A DNA stretch of 64,000 bases. Origin: Platerodrilus igneus. Lineage: Eukaryota; Arthropoda; Insecta; Coleoptera; Lycidae. Made by a program: the position numbers and the translations under genes. The DNA lies in contig JARFIW010001082.1 of assembly GCA_036346225.1 (NCBI GenBank), positions 2,232,001 through 2,296,000 on the forward strand, read 5' to 3'. This document shows, in pieces, positions 48,414-60,300 of the stretch. The first letter of the stretch is position 1. The number at the start of each line of letters is the position of its first letter. A model generated the notes under the pieces. It searched no databases and had not been told where the DNA came from. It was given only the letters and a program-made list of their open reading frames with translations.

Positions 48414-48641
48414 TAACCGCCCACCTAAAATGGAATATTTTAAGGAAGGAGAAAGAGGTGGTTTGGCATTTCCTCCAAACCGGGACTACAGATTACCCGC
48501 TGGTGTACGGGAGTGAAAGGAGTATGCGGGATAAGGGGGGTGTGATTTTATTTAAATTATTTAAATTAAATTGAATTATATTGAAAAATGAACTTAAACA
48601 AAATGAGAAAGACGCAAAAATAATTGATTTGCATGGTTGGT

Positions 48642-50221
48642 TTAATCAACCATGAGGTGGGGAACCAGTTTATTATCTGGACGCAAAAAAATAGTGCCGG
48701 AAGTTCGAACGGAAACAACACGTACTACACCGTCCGGTTCTGGAAAGACCTGTTCTACCCGAGCGATAGGCCAAGAAAGAGGAGAAGTCGACGATCCAAA
48801 TAAAAGTACTACTTGTCCGGGTTGCACGTTGGGTATGGAAGTGTTCCATTTTGGTTGCGGAAATGGGAGCTTAAATATTCGTCGGACCATCGTTTCCAAA
48901 ATGACGACAAAATTTGTCGAAGTAGTTGCCAACGATTACGAAAGGACATATTTTCAGAAATTGGCATTTCTAGGAAACCCAAAATTGGAGTACCTATTAA
49001 GAAAAGCCTTGGTGAGAGATAGTCTGTACCATCATCAGGATCCGAAGATAGAAAACACAAAGGTCGACTGTTAAGAACGGCTTCAATTCTAATAAAAACT
49101 GTGCTCAATTCTTCAAAAGTGAGGGTTCGATTTCCGACAAGGCGATGAAACAAACTTTCGGAGGATTTGACACGGGACTCCCAAATGCCGCCAAAATTTG
49201 GGCTTTGAGGGGGGGGGATTGAATTTCCAAGCAACTTGCAGCGAGGCGAAGTTGATGTAAAGTTGGTCTTTATTTTGCAAAAGCCAAGTTCTGGCTTTCT
49301 TTAATTTGCGAGATGCACCAACAAAATTGGTACCACAGTCAGAAAATAAAGTAGACGGAGTGCCTCTACGAGATACAAATCTGGCAAAACAAGCCATAAA
49401 TGCGTCAGTAGTTAGTTCCGAAACAATTTCCAAATGTGCAGCTTTCGTGCACATGCATACAAAAACAAATAAGTAAGTTTTTGTGAAGGGTGCATTCCTT
49501 CTTTTAGAGGTCTTTAAAAGAAAAAGGCCTGCGAAATCAGTGCCGACCTCAGTAAATGCGCGAGTTATGCAAACTCGAGCGGATGGCAAATAGGACATTA
49601 AAGGGGGCGATTGTTTGCATTTTGACCGGTAGCATTTGAAACATTTAAAAATATGTTTCCGTAGAACAGACCGTAAAGAATTAATTCAATAATGACGTTG
49701 GATGAGTGTTTGAGTAGTTGAAAACCAGAGTGCAGAGATGCTTTGTGATAATGATCACAAATAAGAGTGGCCAAGAATGCATTCTTGGGTAATAATAGAG
49801 GGTGCTTAGATTCATAAGGTAGTAAAGAGTAGTTCAGTCTACCGCCCACCCTCAGGAAATTATTTGAATCGAAGAAAGGGGTCAATATGCGGAGATATCC
49901 GACAAGTGGTTTTCCTTTGTGTAAAAGGGAGATTTCTCGGGCAAAATATGCGATTTGAGTGATTCTGACGCAGACAGACAAAGAATCGCTGAGTTCAGAA
50001 GCTGAAAGCGGTCCAACATGCCGAGGCTGGTGGCAACAATTGCTGACAAAACGCAGACAACATGCGATGGTGCGTTGAAGTCGTGTTACTGTAGAAAACC
50101 GAGAAAAAATGTGATCAGAAGTAGAAACGTCTGTAGTAGCTAAAGCCAAGTAGTTTTTTAGTTCAGGCAATTTCACACCAGAGAATGCTGAAAAAAGCGC
50201 GCGTAGAAATTCGGTATCCAC
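48642..50221 (-). pseudogene. Integrase and DUF5641 tail of the Pao/BEL element
   Basis: The zinc-binding part ends near 49600 with CFKCYRSKC. The core has the first Asp in VGTDFAGLF, the second in LFSDCGTNFVGA (49598-49113) and the Glu in FGGIWESRVKS (near 49190). The C-terminal DUF5641 domain (48932-48642) shows VQPGQVVLLF and WPIARVEQVFPEPDGVVRVV, and ends before a TGA or nearby stop. Frame changes occur near 49600, at a run of nine G (49209-49217) and near 48940. The catalytic residues themselves are conserved. Confidence 0.88.
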
Positions 50222-50248
50222 AAAGAGCCGAAATTGTGTGGAACCGCA

Positions 50249-50866
50249 TCACCATAATTCATTATGATTTACTTCAGTGGGTAACAGGCCACGAGAAGTG
50301 GCATCTGCCGGATTGAGCTCGGTGGATATATGCCGCCATTGCGCAGGGGAACTCAATTCCAGAACTTGATTTACACGATTAGCAACAAATACTTTGAGCA
50401 AGTGAGAGGGAGTGGCCAACCAGCCGAGAACAATGCGAGAATCCGTGAACAGGAGTGTTTCGAAAAAATCGAAATGGGGGTTATTTCTGACGATAGAATT
50501 TACCAGTTTTATAAGCAGTAAGACACCGGAAAGCTCTAATTTGGGAATGGTTTGCGTCTTGTGAGGGGCAACCTTAGTTTTACCTTGTATCAAATGACTC
50601 GAAACTGATTTGGCGCTGGTAATATGCAAATATACGGCAGCGCCGAAGCCCTTCATGTTTCCGTCACAGAAACCTAATAAGCGATACGCGGCATTCATAG
50701 TCAACAACTTTGGCGGAATTCGGACCTGTGATAGGTAGCACAATTGAGAGGACAGAGAATGCCATTCGTTGGCGAGAGTAGCAGGAACAGTTTCATCCCA
50801 ATCTAACTGAGCAAGCCATAATTGTTGCAAAAATATTTTACGAGAAATATTACTGGCGTTAATCAA
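50249..50866 (-). pseudogene. RNase H / Peptidase_A17 region of the Pao/BEL element
   Basis: This is a long open stretch of 205 codons with the Pao-family blocks FCDGNMKGFGAAVYL (a D-containing RNase H start), TIPKLELSGVLLL, LFTDSRIVLGWL and HISTELNPADATSRG. It processes the RNA strand during reverse transcription. It is in frame with the downstream integrase block but out of frame with the preceding thumb region at 50863-51123. Confidence 0.88.
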
Positions 50867-51894
50867 CCTAACAGATCAAATATGCGAGCTATGTACGATA
50901 AAACAGATCGTTTAGTCGCCGGGGGTTGAAAAGCGCTCGTGTGATAACTGAATGCGTCTTCAGGGGGGCTCCAAACTAATCCGAGAATTTTTATTCCAGA
51001 AACTTTATCGGAAAATTGCACAAAGGGTTCCAAATCAGAAGTAGTAAAGGGTACGAGTAATTCTTGAGAATTACTAGACCATTTCCTTAAAAGAAATCCT
51101 ACGCGACTCAATAATTCGTTCAATTCAAGCTGTAGTGTTATAGCTTCCTCGTAGCAGCTTGCGCCTTAAACGACGTCATCGATATACGTATGATGCATCA
51201 GCGCTTTCGAAGCTAAAGTATACTGTGAACCTTCATCAAACACGAGTTGATGCAAAACTCGCTGCGCTAAATAAGCAGAAGGAGCGAGACCATACGTTAA
51301 TGTTTTCAACTCGTATTCCTTGATAGGTTGAGACGGAGACGGACGCCAAAATATGTGCCGAAATTGGCGATCCGCGGGATTTAACAGAATCATCCTATAC
51401 ATCATTTTTAAATCACCACAAAGAACCATTTCATAACTCCGGAAAAAGAAAATAATTTCAGGAAGTCCTCTTTGTAATTTAGAACCGACTAACAATTGTT
51501 GGTTGAGAGTGTTTACGTTTTTGTCGGGAGCAGACCCGTTGAAAACAACTCTTAATCTAGTTATACTGCTAGTAGTTTTGTAGACAGGATGATGAGGTAA
51601 AATATAATTTGAGATAGTCCGAGCAACTTGCATATGATCCAGCTGCTCATATTCTGCTCAGAATGCATTATATGAATCGTAATTATCTGAAGAACGAAGC
51701 AGGCGTTTTTCTAAATTTAAATAAGTTTTAAGTACTGTGTGACGGTTATCAGATAATGTTACAGCTTGAGATTTAGATGGCAACGAAATTACATAACGAT
51801 CGTTAACACGGTGATATGTTTCTTTAAAATGCGTTTCGCAATAAATATCGTCGGGTTTGTCTATAACGAGATTGGGAATTTCTCTAAGTACCAA
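50863..51894 (-). pseudogene. Reverse transcriptase of the Pao/BEL element
   Basis: The motifs appear in order: RYVISLP, HPVYKTTSSITRLRVVFNGS, LQRGLPEIIFFFRSYEMVLCGDLKMMYR (given here as separate conserved blocks), FWRPSP, TYGLAPSAYLA and the active-site YIDDVV. A TAA follows directly after YIDDVV (51164-51166), and the frame then continues (51123-50863). Another stop lies near 51657, in the same frame. The catalytic residues remain, but the stops prevent a full product. Confidence 0.88.
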
Positions 51895-52292
51895 AATTGT
51901 TTAAGTTGGAAATCCAGTGAATCGGATGTAATAAACAAAGAAATATGTTTATCGACACTTGGAGGAATGTTACCAATAACCACATAACCCAAAAGTGTGT
52001 TTATGCATAGAGGTTGACCGGGAATCTTATAAGGAGGTTCGCCAGTCATTATTTCCAAAAATGCACCAGCACCCAATAATAAATCCACTTTAGCAGGACT
52101 ATGAAATTCGTTTTCAGCTAAATCTAAATGCTGAAACTTCTTAACTATATCAGCCGGAATATTCCTTGTAGGAATTTCACTAGAAGTAGCCGAGAGCACG
52201 AATGCTTCGCAATTCAATTTATGATGCCAAGTGCACTTTGAACGCGGAATGCCATTTACTCGAGCTTTAGAAGTTGTGATTTGAATATTTAC
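51861..52292 (-). pseudogene. Protease region, downstream half (DUF1758-like), Pao/BEL element
   Basis: This half codes for the C-terminal part of the Pao aspartic protease domain, including VDLLLGAGAFLEIM and INTLLGYVVIG. It starts at about 52292 with VNIQITTSKARVNG, directly after the foreign insert. It is out of frame with the reverse transcriptase that follows. Confidence 0.8.
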
Positions 52293-53738
52293 CTACCGCG
52301 TGAGGGTATCCAATTAACAATAAATAATAAATGGGAAGGACCTCTAACACTATAGTACCCTCACGTTTCGGGACATTGCCTCGCAAGCTGCTGCAGTCGG
52401 TGAGAAGGGGAGGTTCATTAAACAACAACACACTAAGACAAAATTCCAATTGTTTTATTAAACGGGCTACTAACTAACTTAACCTAATTACATATGCATA
52501 CAAAATTATACAGTAATTAACATTATTTACAATAGGGCGCCACCATGGGAATTAAACGGCCCATGGACCGATCGCGGTAATAGCTCTCGTCGCACTTTGT
52601 TCGTGGCGATGAACCAAGATTGCAGGACAGACAATACTTCACTTCACAGGGGCAAATCTTATAAAGTCTCCGACTAGCACAAACACAACTTAACTAAACA
52701 ATTCTAAAGTCCTTATTTTATGAATATTAACAACAGTTCTGGGTGCAAACACCCCAATACATATAATTAATTAACGCTACCGCAGTCTACTTAACTTGCA
52801 TACTGAAACGACCTTCCTTTAATCACGGGGTCATCAATGACAGGAAAAACATGACCTTCACACGGGTCAAATAGTACAGTAACGGAATTCGTGGCTTAGT
52901 TATTACAAGCCTCGGACAACGTCGAAACACAATAAAATAAGAAACCCTTCAAAAGATGCGGTCTTTAACAATAACCTAACGGGATTAAATTACTGGAACG
53001 GGGCTTTAACCCGAAGTTGTATGCTATGAAAGTCGACAGATATTGTATTTAAACAAATAAATGACTTATGATGCATAACACAGCCTTGAGTTCATGGTAT
53101 TACCATATATAATAATTACTTACTCAGAGAAATAAACTAACTTTGAACATAACGGCACGCACTTGAATTCAGAGAAATAAAACACTTACTCAATCTTGCA
53201 AGTCCGCGAGCTTTAGACTACAACGCGTCTGAAATAAACAACCCGATTACCACCGGCTGGCATCCTTATATACATTTAAGTTAATTGAAAAATAACCCCT
53301 TTCTTGGCTCTCATACTCGGCTTAGGATACGCCGGTCGTAAATCTTTAAGAATAATTAAACTGCCAATTGCCCTAAGACACAAGTAGATCTCGGAACTAA
53401 TTTTAGTTGAGTACTCCGCTAATTGAAAAATTGCTTCCGACCACCCTGACATAAAAAGGATCCTAAAACATGATTGACATCTAATCATAGATAGCAACTA
53501 ATCTGACATGTGTAGTGCCTTTGAAGTAAAGTGCCTTCAGAAAAATTGATTAACTCTTGGATTAGACCTTCCTGGAAACTTCGCTAGGACGCTACTTGGG
53601 TAGTCTTGCAACCGTTACAATTACAGACATATTTATGTTACCAGACCTTCATTCTAATAATTAGAATGCTAAAATTAAACTAGAAAATAACTATTTTTAG
53701 AAATCATAGAACTAATTAAAGCGTATTAAAACAGTATG
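52293..53738 (-). mobile_element. Probable solo LTR inserted in the Pao/BEL protease
   Basis: About 1.45 kb of noncoding sequence separates two halves of the protease, which would otherwise join at TT-(F)VNIQITT. Candidate target copies TTAC occur at both edges (52289-52292 and 53739-53742). On the minus strand it has a TATA box (TATATAAGG, 53264-53272) followed by CCGGTGGTAAT (53246-53256), and an AATAAA near its end (about 52455-52460). These are the parts of an LTR. No protein is encoded, so a solo LTR fits best. The edges do not show clear TG...CA ends, so the exact boundaries are uncertain. Confidence 0.6.
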
Positions 53739-53924
53739 TTACAAAGTGGTGAGTGAATTTGCTATTCCAGGAATTTGCCGTGTACCAGGGAGTAATTTTA
53801 AACCCAAGCGCTGAACACAAACGAAAGAAATAACATTGATTTGACTGCCCGAGTCCAAAACGGCTCTAATAGGTTGCAAACTACTGCTAGAATCCATGAT
53901 TACTGCTTGAATGGTGCCGAGCAA
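53739..53924 (-). pseudogene. Protease region, upstream half, Pao/BEL element
   Basis: It contains the active site AVLDSGSQINVIS followed by CVQRLGLKLLPG, typical of the Pao/BEL aspartic protease. The frame ends at 53739, where the insert begins. Confidence 0.85.
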
Positions 53925-53999
53925 TACCGTATTCGCAGTGGAAATATTAGAAAAATTACACTGAGAATTCGAAATCGAGGGGGTAGCTGTTAAGGAAGC

Positions 54000-55207
54000 A
54001 GCTAGTGAGTTACCATCTTATATGATTTGAGAGGGTAAGTCATGCAAAAGAGTGTGGTGTTGACTTGACTGCAAAATTTGCAAATACCAGTGGATTTACA
54101 GCTGATATTTAAGTGAGATGCTAAACATTTAGTACAAGGTTGTAATTTTTTAATTAAAACGTGACGTTCTTCAGGTCGTGTTTTAGCGAAGATTTTACAA
54201 GCATATATCTTGTAAAGCTGCTGACAAATTGGACAGCTAATTGTTGATCATACAGATTTGCTAGCTAATATTGGATTATTCAACAATACGGTTTTGAATG
54301 TACAATTCGTACTGCGAGACTGAGAAAAATTGTAAGGTTGATTAAATTCTGAAGAACTATCAGAATTTATTTCAGCAGTTTTGGCTTGTGCAGTTACAAA
54401 ATTCAAACAGGGCTGCACAAGTGGGAACGTTACCTATGGTTTGTTTGAGAACAAATGCAGTTTTGCTTTTGCGGTCTAAATTTCTTTAAGTAATGTAGAA
54501 GAGTAAATAATCAGATAGATCGTCTAGCTTTATAGCTTGTAATCCGTCTACAGAATTTACATGCGTTTGTAAATACTGCGAGAGATTGTGATGAGATGCA
54601 TTGTTTATTGGTTTGAAAATGAGTAATCGTTGCATATAATAATGCGATTTTCTCCTAATACAGGTATATCTTTCTATTAGTCATAAGCGACAATATATTG
54701 ACCTTCCTGTACCTGAACATTACTGATCAAGCTTAAAACTTCACCTTTTAAACAACTGCGCGTATACTGAAATTTCAGTAGCTCAGGGAGCTTCGTATCG
54801 TGTACCAAAGTCGAAAATGAGCTGTGGAAATGGTCCCATTGAGAAATTGAACCATCAAAATGCGGATGATTTAATGGAAACAGAGGGGGCAATTGAGTGT
54901 CATTGCTTTCAGACTTCATGTGTGCTACTTTAAGTTCGTTATGTTTAGTGAAAATAGCGTCAAAAGGCCTATCAAACGAGTCGAAATCAAGTTTTACATG
55001 ATCTCGCTTTTTCGGAAATTTGGAGTTAAAGCTAATTGCATCATCGCAGAGGATAGCGAATTGAGATTGTAATTCTTTAGCTCTCCTTACGCGGGTTTCA
55101 ACAACTGCTAATTTAGATTTGTCACAATTCTTAACGAAATCAAAAATTTTAGTTAATCTAGAAATCGAAACTTACAGTTTTGACTACAAAGTTTTGTTAT
55201 CAGCCAT
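54000..55207 (-). pseudogene. gag of the Pao/BEL element
   Basis: The likely start is the ATG at 55207 (MADNKTL, then stops). The best preserved block, 54919-54677, shows FPLNHPHFDGSISQWDHF and LKFQYTRSCLKGEVL, the DUF1759 core of Pao Gag proteins. Downstream cysteine-rich remnants (CTKCLASHLNISCK and CKFC near 54150-54060) represent the zinc-knuckle region. Several stops and frame changes break it. Confidence 0.8.
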
Positions 55208-55351
55208 AGCATTAGTACTTCATTGCTATGCACGTAAATAAATACAATGTTTAAAGATAACACGAAATGTGCAGAACTGGAATGTGGGCAATACAACGTA
55301 ATCGCTAGTTTAACGTTTAATTGTATGAATCAATGAAATTTATTCGTTATC

Positions 55352-55367
55352 TGTGCTCTAAGGACCA
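55352..55367 (-). promoter_or_regulatory. Primer binding site resembling tRNA-Tyr complement
   Basis: On the minus strand TGGTCCTTAGAGC begins two bases after the 5' LTR. It equals the complement of the tRNA-Tyr 3' end (TGGTCCTTCGAGC) with one mismatch. Confidence 0.65.
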
Positions 55368-55369
55368 TA

Positions 55370-55619
55370 TGTTTTGACGAGTGGCCGGGAATATGCGTAT
55401 TATCTTACAAACATTGACATGTACAAATTAGCATTGAAAAATCATAACTGAAAAAATGAATAAATTTACCAAATTAGGTGGTGTGCACTACACAAAGCGG
55501 AGTTCAAAACTCGAAAACGACCGTATGCTTCGAAGTCTGTCAAAACACTGTCCACTCTTATCACTTATGTTCTTTATATTTTCGATGCGCGATCATTACG
55601 GCATTAGATGGCGCGAACA
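55370..55619 (-). repeat. 5' LTR of the Pao/BEL element
   Basis: This 250-bp LTR differs from the 3' LTR by few substitutions. Its outer edge is followed by ATCGT (55620-55624). Confidence 0.93.
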
Positions 55620-55779
55620 ATCGTGTCACTCTCTATGTTAGTTGCTAATTAGTACTTCTATTTTTGTAGAAAATGAAATTAGTTATTTAAAATTTTTATG
55701 TAATTTTAACTTGTTAGAATATTAGAAGATAAAATAGATCATAAACGAAAATTATCTATCTGGTCGCTAAAATAAACGA

Positions 55780-56896
55780 AAACGAGAAAAGAGACATTTT
55801 ATCTAGCAACACCCGCATTCCTAGGTTGTTCGTTCGGGTTACCAAAGATTCAAAAGACAGACTTTTTCATAGGACCGGTAATTTCTTTCACCAACAATCC
55901 AGTTTTCATTTTATAATCTTTCGGTTACAAATTAATCTTATCTTGAACCAATTATACCCCTAAGTAATCTATTAAAACAACATTGATTTAATTAACAAGT
56001 TACAAAATCCTACTTTATCTGAGAATTTTTTAATAATATCGATGGATGTTTAAAATTTGTTTAGTTCGATTCCTCGCTCAAGGATCATATCGTTAGTTGA
56101 AAACTCTTAATAAAGTTTGCCATTTCTTCAATTCTGCCTCTAGCAAAACTTTTTGTCCTTAACAACACGCCCTAGACTGGGCTAGCCATGGGGAACTTAC
56201 TGTCGCGGATGATAGTGGAACTATACATGGACCAACTCGAACAATCTTTTATTGTTCAGAATTCTAAAATTCGAGCGTGGTTCGTTATGTAAACGACTGC
56301 CTGGTTCTTATAGATGACGAGAACGACAACGCTCTCTCCCTTATATATAAAGTCATTTCAACTCTATCAACCCTCACTTAACTTGAACAATTAAATTTGA
56401 GAATAACAACAGTATACACTACTTACACTTGACTATAAAGACATCTGCCAAGATGTTTGACTTCTTCGTCTTTAGAAAAGAAAATCAAACCGATCGTGTC
56501 ATTTTGGCCAATTATATTCACCCTTGCCAACAAAAATTAGCTACTTTCAACGCTTATGTCTGCAGACTCTTCAATATACCTACAAGGGATTTGGAATTTT
56601 AAAAAGAAGTCGACATACTTAAATATATTGCCACGATAAACGGCTACGATTATAATATTAAAGGGAACTTGATCAAAGAATTAAAATTTTAGACGAAAAA
56701 CCCGCAAATCTAAATAAGGAGTTTGTATTCTTTCGTTTTACTAATCAACACAGTGAAAAAATATCACAAAGGTATTTATATTGATTACAAAACCTTTAAT
56801 TCTCTTCAGTCTTCCTTTGTCAATAACAAAGGCAACATACCTTTTTTTTCTGAACATGGCATTTATAAGCTTTTCTGCAACTCTTGTAATGCAACT
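55780..56896 (+). pseudogene. Penelope-like reverse transcriptase and first part of GIY-YIG endonuclease
   Basis: Blocks are visible in several frames: IISMDVQNLFSSIP (the first catalytic Asp block, about 56040-56080), GLAMGNLLSRMIVELYMDQLE (shown as one conserved block, 56180-56240), VRYVNDCLVLID (YVDD is usual, about 56282-56315), and ATFNAYVCRLFNIP then KYIATINGYDYNI (56545-56660). The last frame ends in EHGIYKLFCNSC (56857-56892), the start of a GIY-YIG nuclease with its Cys pair. Stops and frame changes are frequent, so it is not functional. Reverse transcriptase plus GIY-YIG separates it from LINEs. Confidence 0.75.
56892..56896. repeat. Target duplication (left) of the CsRn1-like gypsy element
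   Basis: CAACT here corresponds to CCACT at 62021-62025, with one mismatch. Joining the flanks at this site restores the Penelope reading order. Confidence 0.6.
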
Positions 56897-57584
56897 GCGG
56901 TGTTCTGATTGTTTGAGGTCACCATAGTATTGCTTCGTAGCAACAAACATAACATTGATTTACTAGTTAAAATATTGATATGAACTAAGTATACAATAAC
57001 ACTAAAGGCATGACTCGCACAAAGGAACTATTTGTAATTGTGTGCCTAATTAGATTGCAAATGTCTTTAACACTAACGCTTAAAGCACTTTAGTTTGTAA
57101 AGTTCAGACCAAGTTTCTATGTTGAAGAATCGGATGTTTCAACTTCACGATGGAAACCTGGATCTGATGTCGTGTAGGTAATGATGTCCATGTTTGTAAG
57201 TAACCTTGGCCCAAGTTACGCTAAATGCAATGCAACAGCTCGTGGCGGTGATTGTAGCTTTAGTACCTAGTGACTTCAATGGTTGGTAGAAATAACAGCG
57301 GACTGATGGCGGAATGTTCCCATTCCTGGCATGTTTGTTGGTATTGAAAACTCTTAGTGCACGGGGAGTTAAGTATCTACTGTCTTGCTCTATTATTAAA
57401 TTCCTTCTTACAAGTTTTGTAATTTTCTTAAAAGTGAGAACAGAAAGAAGTGATTTGCTCTAGCGTTTGGAGTTCCATTATTGCTCCATTATTAATTGAG
57501 GGGTGTTTTATAAGCACATTGGTTCACATGTTGCGTGCTTAGTGGGTAGTTACTTAGGAGTATAGTTGGTTGCATACTCCTACA
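56897..57584 (-). repeat. 3' LTR of the CsRn1-like gypsy element
   Basis: It aligns with the right LTR in blocks, for example TTAAAATATTGATAT, TTTCTATGTTGAA and GGTTGCATACTCCTACA. It is shorter than its partner, because that copy has extra sequence including the hairpin insert. Confidence 0.75.
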
Positions 57585-57699
57585 TACTCCCTTTCTAGTG
57601 CCTCTGTTAGTAACGATAAAAAGTAATATACTTTTTTGGAAAGTGTACTCTTCTGCCGATTTTTGAAATTGTCTTTGAAGAAGTACAGTTTTGTTCTTT

Positions 57700-58700
57700 T
57701 GGACTCTGTTGACTGTTTCTGATGGTTTATTCTCTTTGTATGATGGTTCGAACCTGTCGATTAAAACGATTATATTCTAGCCCTGTTTGTCGATGGTGAC
57801 TGTTTTCTCGTACATGTGGATTACTTTGTATGGTACATAGTAAGTACTTTGTAAAGCATTTTGTTGCCTTTATAGCGTAAAAAAATGTGGCTTTAGTTTT
57901 TTAATTCTTTGAATATTAACGTTCGTTTTTTGCTGTGCTTGGTGTCTTGGACTGGTTCTAGTCGTTGAAAGTGGTAACGTAGTTAGTGTGCCTCAGGATA
58001 TGTTTCTTCCGTTGACTGGCTCGCACTTGTGAGGAATTCTCCTAGTATGCGCAGTGTTTTGTCAATTGTAATCTTTGCAGCTAAAGCGTTTAGTTGTTTC
58101 TTTCAAGCAATTCTGATTCCGAGTAGGATTAAAGGCAATGCTTTTGTCCATTTTTCTGTCTCGTATCAGATCAATGCAGTTCTCAATTGTCAGTGGTATC
58201 TTTCCATCATGTAGATAATGTGCTGTGTACGGATTTTCGTAAATCCGATCAATGTTTCTAATTGTTTTAATAGTTGGGATTCAACCTGACGGCGCTGGTC
58301 TGTTGTTACTCCGAATGGTAAGACAAAGCGTGCAATTCATTGTTCTATGGATGCTCTGGGAACCGTTTCATCTTTAATGTTTTGCAGAGGTATTGCCTCC
58401 AGACATCTTATACATCAATTGATGAATGTGAATATGTATCGGTATCCCTCTAATATAGGTATTGGTCCGATAGTGTCTATCTGGACATACTCGAATCTTG
58501 AATATTGTGATTTTAAATTTTTATGTTTCTGTCATCACACGTCATGTTATTTTAGCTCTTTGGCATTAGATACACCTTCGTGATCAGCTGAGGCAGTCGA
58601 ATTTGATGCCAGATCAAGCGAATTTTAGGGTTACTAGCTTTGTGGTTGGTTGCCTTTATTCTAGGGTGTGCTTAGTTGTGAATGCTTGCGAGAGCTTACT
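57700..58700 (-). pseudogene. Integrase region of the CsRn1-like gypsy element
   Basis: On the minus strand, near 58480-58340, blocks such as DTIGPIPILEGYRYIFTFI and CLEAIPLQNIKDETV are seen, matching the core start (first Asp) of a gypsy integrase. Upstream (58660-58560) a zinc-domain remnant is likely, and C-terminal remnants extend toward 57780. The region is strongly broken. Confidence 0.65.
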
Positions 58701-58978
58701 TCCATAATTCTTTTGTTACGAAGGAACAAGCCATCGTTGTTAAAATGTCACAGAAAAGTATGTGTCTAAACTGTTTGATAGTTAGGTAAATTGCGGCAGG
58801 TACTCAGTCGTTTGCAGATTATTATGTTTGGGCATTATTTACTTTTTTAGAGTAAAAAGCTCCAAATTACCATTGTTGGGTGTTCCATTGTTGAATTGCT
58901 CAACCGAAAGCAAAGTCTAAAGACATCTGTTGCTAAAGATAGTTTTGTGTTGGTGAATGAATATGTGACTAGCATGAC

Positions 58979-59965
58979 TTATGGCAGTTCTTTGCACATC
59001 TCGAAAGCTTTTTTGCTTTTTTGATTGATAAGAGCATTTCCTTTTATTTTGTCTTTTAGTAAATGATTAAGCGTAGCCTGTGAATGAGTTGCTCGTGGTA
59101 TGAATCGCCGGTAACAATTCAACATCTCAGGTTTCCTTAAATTCTGTATAATTCTGACTTTTTCTGGTAGTGGTTCGGTGCCACCTTTCATGATGAGGTG
59201 GCCAAAAAATTTGTCTTCATCTTGCTCAATGATGTATTTAGTAGAGTTTATGACCATGCCGTAATCTTTTAAACTCTTGAGGATAATTTTCAATTGATTG
59301 TCGTGTTTTTCTTCAAACTGAGGTGCTACCAAAATGTCGTCGATGTGACCTTAACAAAAATTTAGTCCGCATAGAACTTTGTCCAGGAATCGTTTGTGCG
59401 GCCTTTCATAATCTAAAGGTTATGTGTAGAAATTCAAATAAACCAAAAAGCGTTGTTATAACTGTCTTTTCTAGGTCTTTTTCAGATGCGGGGATTTGGC
59501 GATAGACTCTGGCAAGATCGATGTAGAAAAAATTGTCTGCCGTAGTTTTTGTGAAAATCTCCCGCAAATGGGATATGATACCTATCAAGAATTGTGCGAG
59601 CGTTTAAAGCGCAGTTGTCTTTACAAGGTCGTCACCTTTGTCGTGTTTGGCCACTAAATGTAGGGGTGATGCCCAAGGTAATTTGGATGGTCTTACAATT
59701 CCTAAGTGCACCATTGTAGTGAATTTGTTTTTGGCTATTTTGAGTTCGTCAAGCGCCAATCTGCGCGGACAACATTATACAGGTGCTTTGTTAGCGTGAG
59801 AAGATTTTTCAAACGGCTTATGTCGAGATTTTTGGTTAAGATTTTGTTGTATTTTGAACTGAATATCGTAGTTGATATCGCACTGTGTTTACTACTGGCG
59901 GGTTGACCTTTGGTTGAAAGCTTTGTCTCTAAGTCGACAAGTTTCTTATTTTTTACGTTAACCAA
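58979..59965 (-). pseudogene. Reverse transcriptase of the CsRn1-like gypsy element
   Basis: Minus-strand blocks occur in the expected order. They are GIVRPSKLPWASPLHLVAKH (about 59700-59640), IDLARVYRQIPASE (59520-59480, catalytic Asp), DILVAPQFEEKHDNQL (59340-59300, the xxDD region) and a GHLIMKGGTEPLPEKV connection segment followed by a Pro- and Arg-containing thumb (59200-59080). Several frameshifts separate them. Confidence 0.8.
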
Positions 59966-60300
59966 TTATTTATGGCGTGCGATGAAATCTATATCAACAA
60001 TGAGTTGATGGCCATCGGCGATAAGGAACTGCCAAATGAATGGTCCCTAAAGTCCCAAATCTAATGTTAATGTTAATATGATCGTCTCATTTGCTCCGAA
60101 CAATTGATAGTTCGCGGTTTGAGTATTCCATGGACCTTGCTTTATACAGACAGGTCTGCACTAGTGTCATTAAAAATTCCAACAGATGTGGTACGATCTT
60201 TTATAGGGAATATACGATTGGCATTTCCCTGCGCCGTAAAATTGCAAGACTGTGTACACTTGTATTGGACCTAGTATAAATCTTTGGGTTGTTGTGGCCG
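59965..60300 (-). pseudogene. Protease of the CsRn1-like gypsy element
   Basis: On the minus strand FNDTSADLSV (60175-60145) is the active-site region, where DTGAD is usual. It is followed in another frame by FLIADGHQLIVDIDFIARH (about 60030-59975), the equivalent of the FxIADVxxPILGADFL block. It lies directly upstream of the reverse transcriptase, as in other gypsy elements. Confidence 0.7.

Larger units (their letters stand above)
48165..55619 (-). mobile_element. Pao/BEL LTR retrotransposon, full length but decayed
   Basis: This element is bounded by LTRs 48165-48413 and 55370-55619 and by a perfect 5-bp target duplication ATCGT (48160-48164 and 55620-55624). On the minus strand it carries a short leader with a tRNA-Tyr-like primer site. 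It continues with a gag with DUF1759 and CCHC-type cysteines, an aspartic protease split by an insertion, reverse transcriptase, the A17-type RNase H region, integrase and a DUF5641 tail, the Pao/BEL order. Total length is 7455 bp including a foreign insert of about 1.45 kb. Frameshifts and stops are spread through it. Confidence 0.95.

Noticed and set aside
48652..49074. 140-codon plus-strand frame
   Set aside because: It is the shadow of the Pao/BEL integrase tail, which has recognisable motifs on the minus strand.
56931..56948. Similarity of TATTGCTTCGTAGCAAC to the Drosophila gypsy LTR start
   Set aside because: The match is short, on the wrong side of an LTR in minus orientation, and the element's primer site and genes point to a different lineage.
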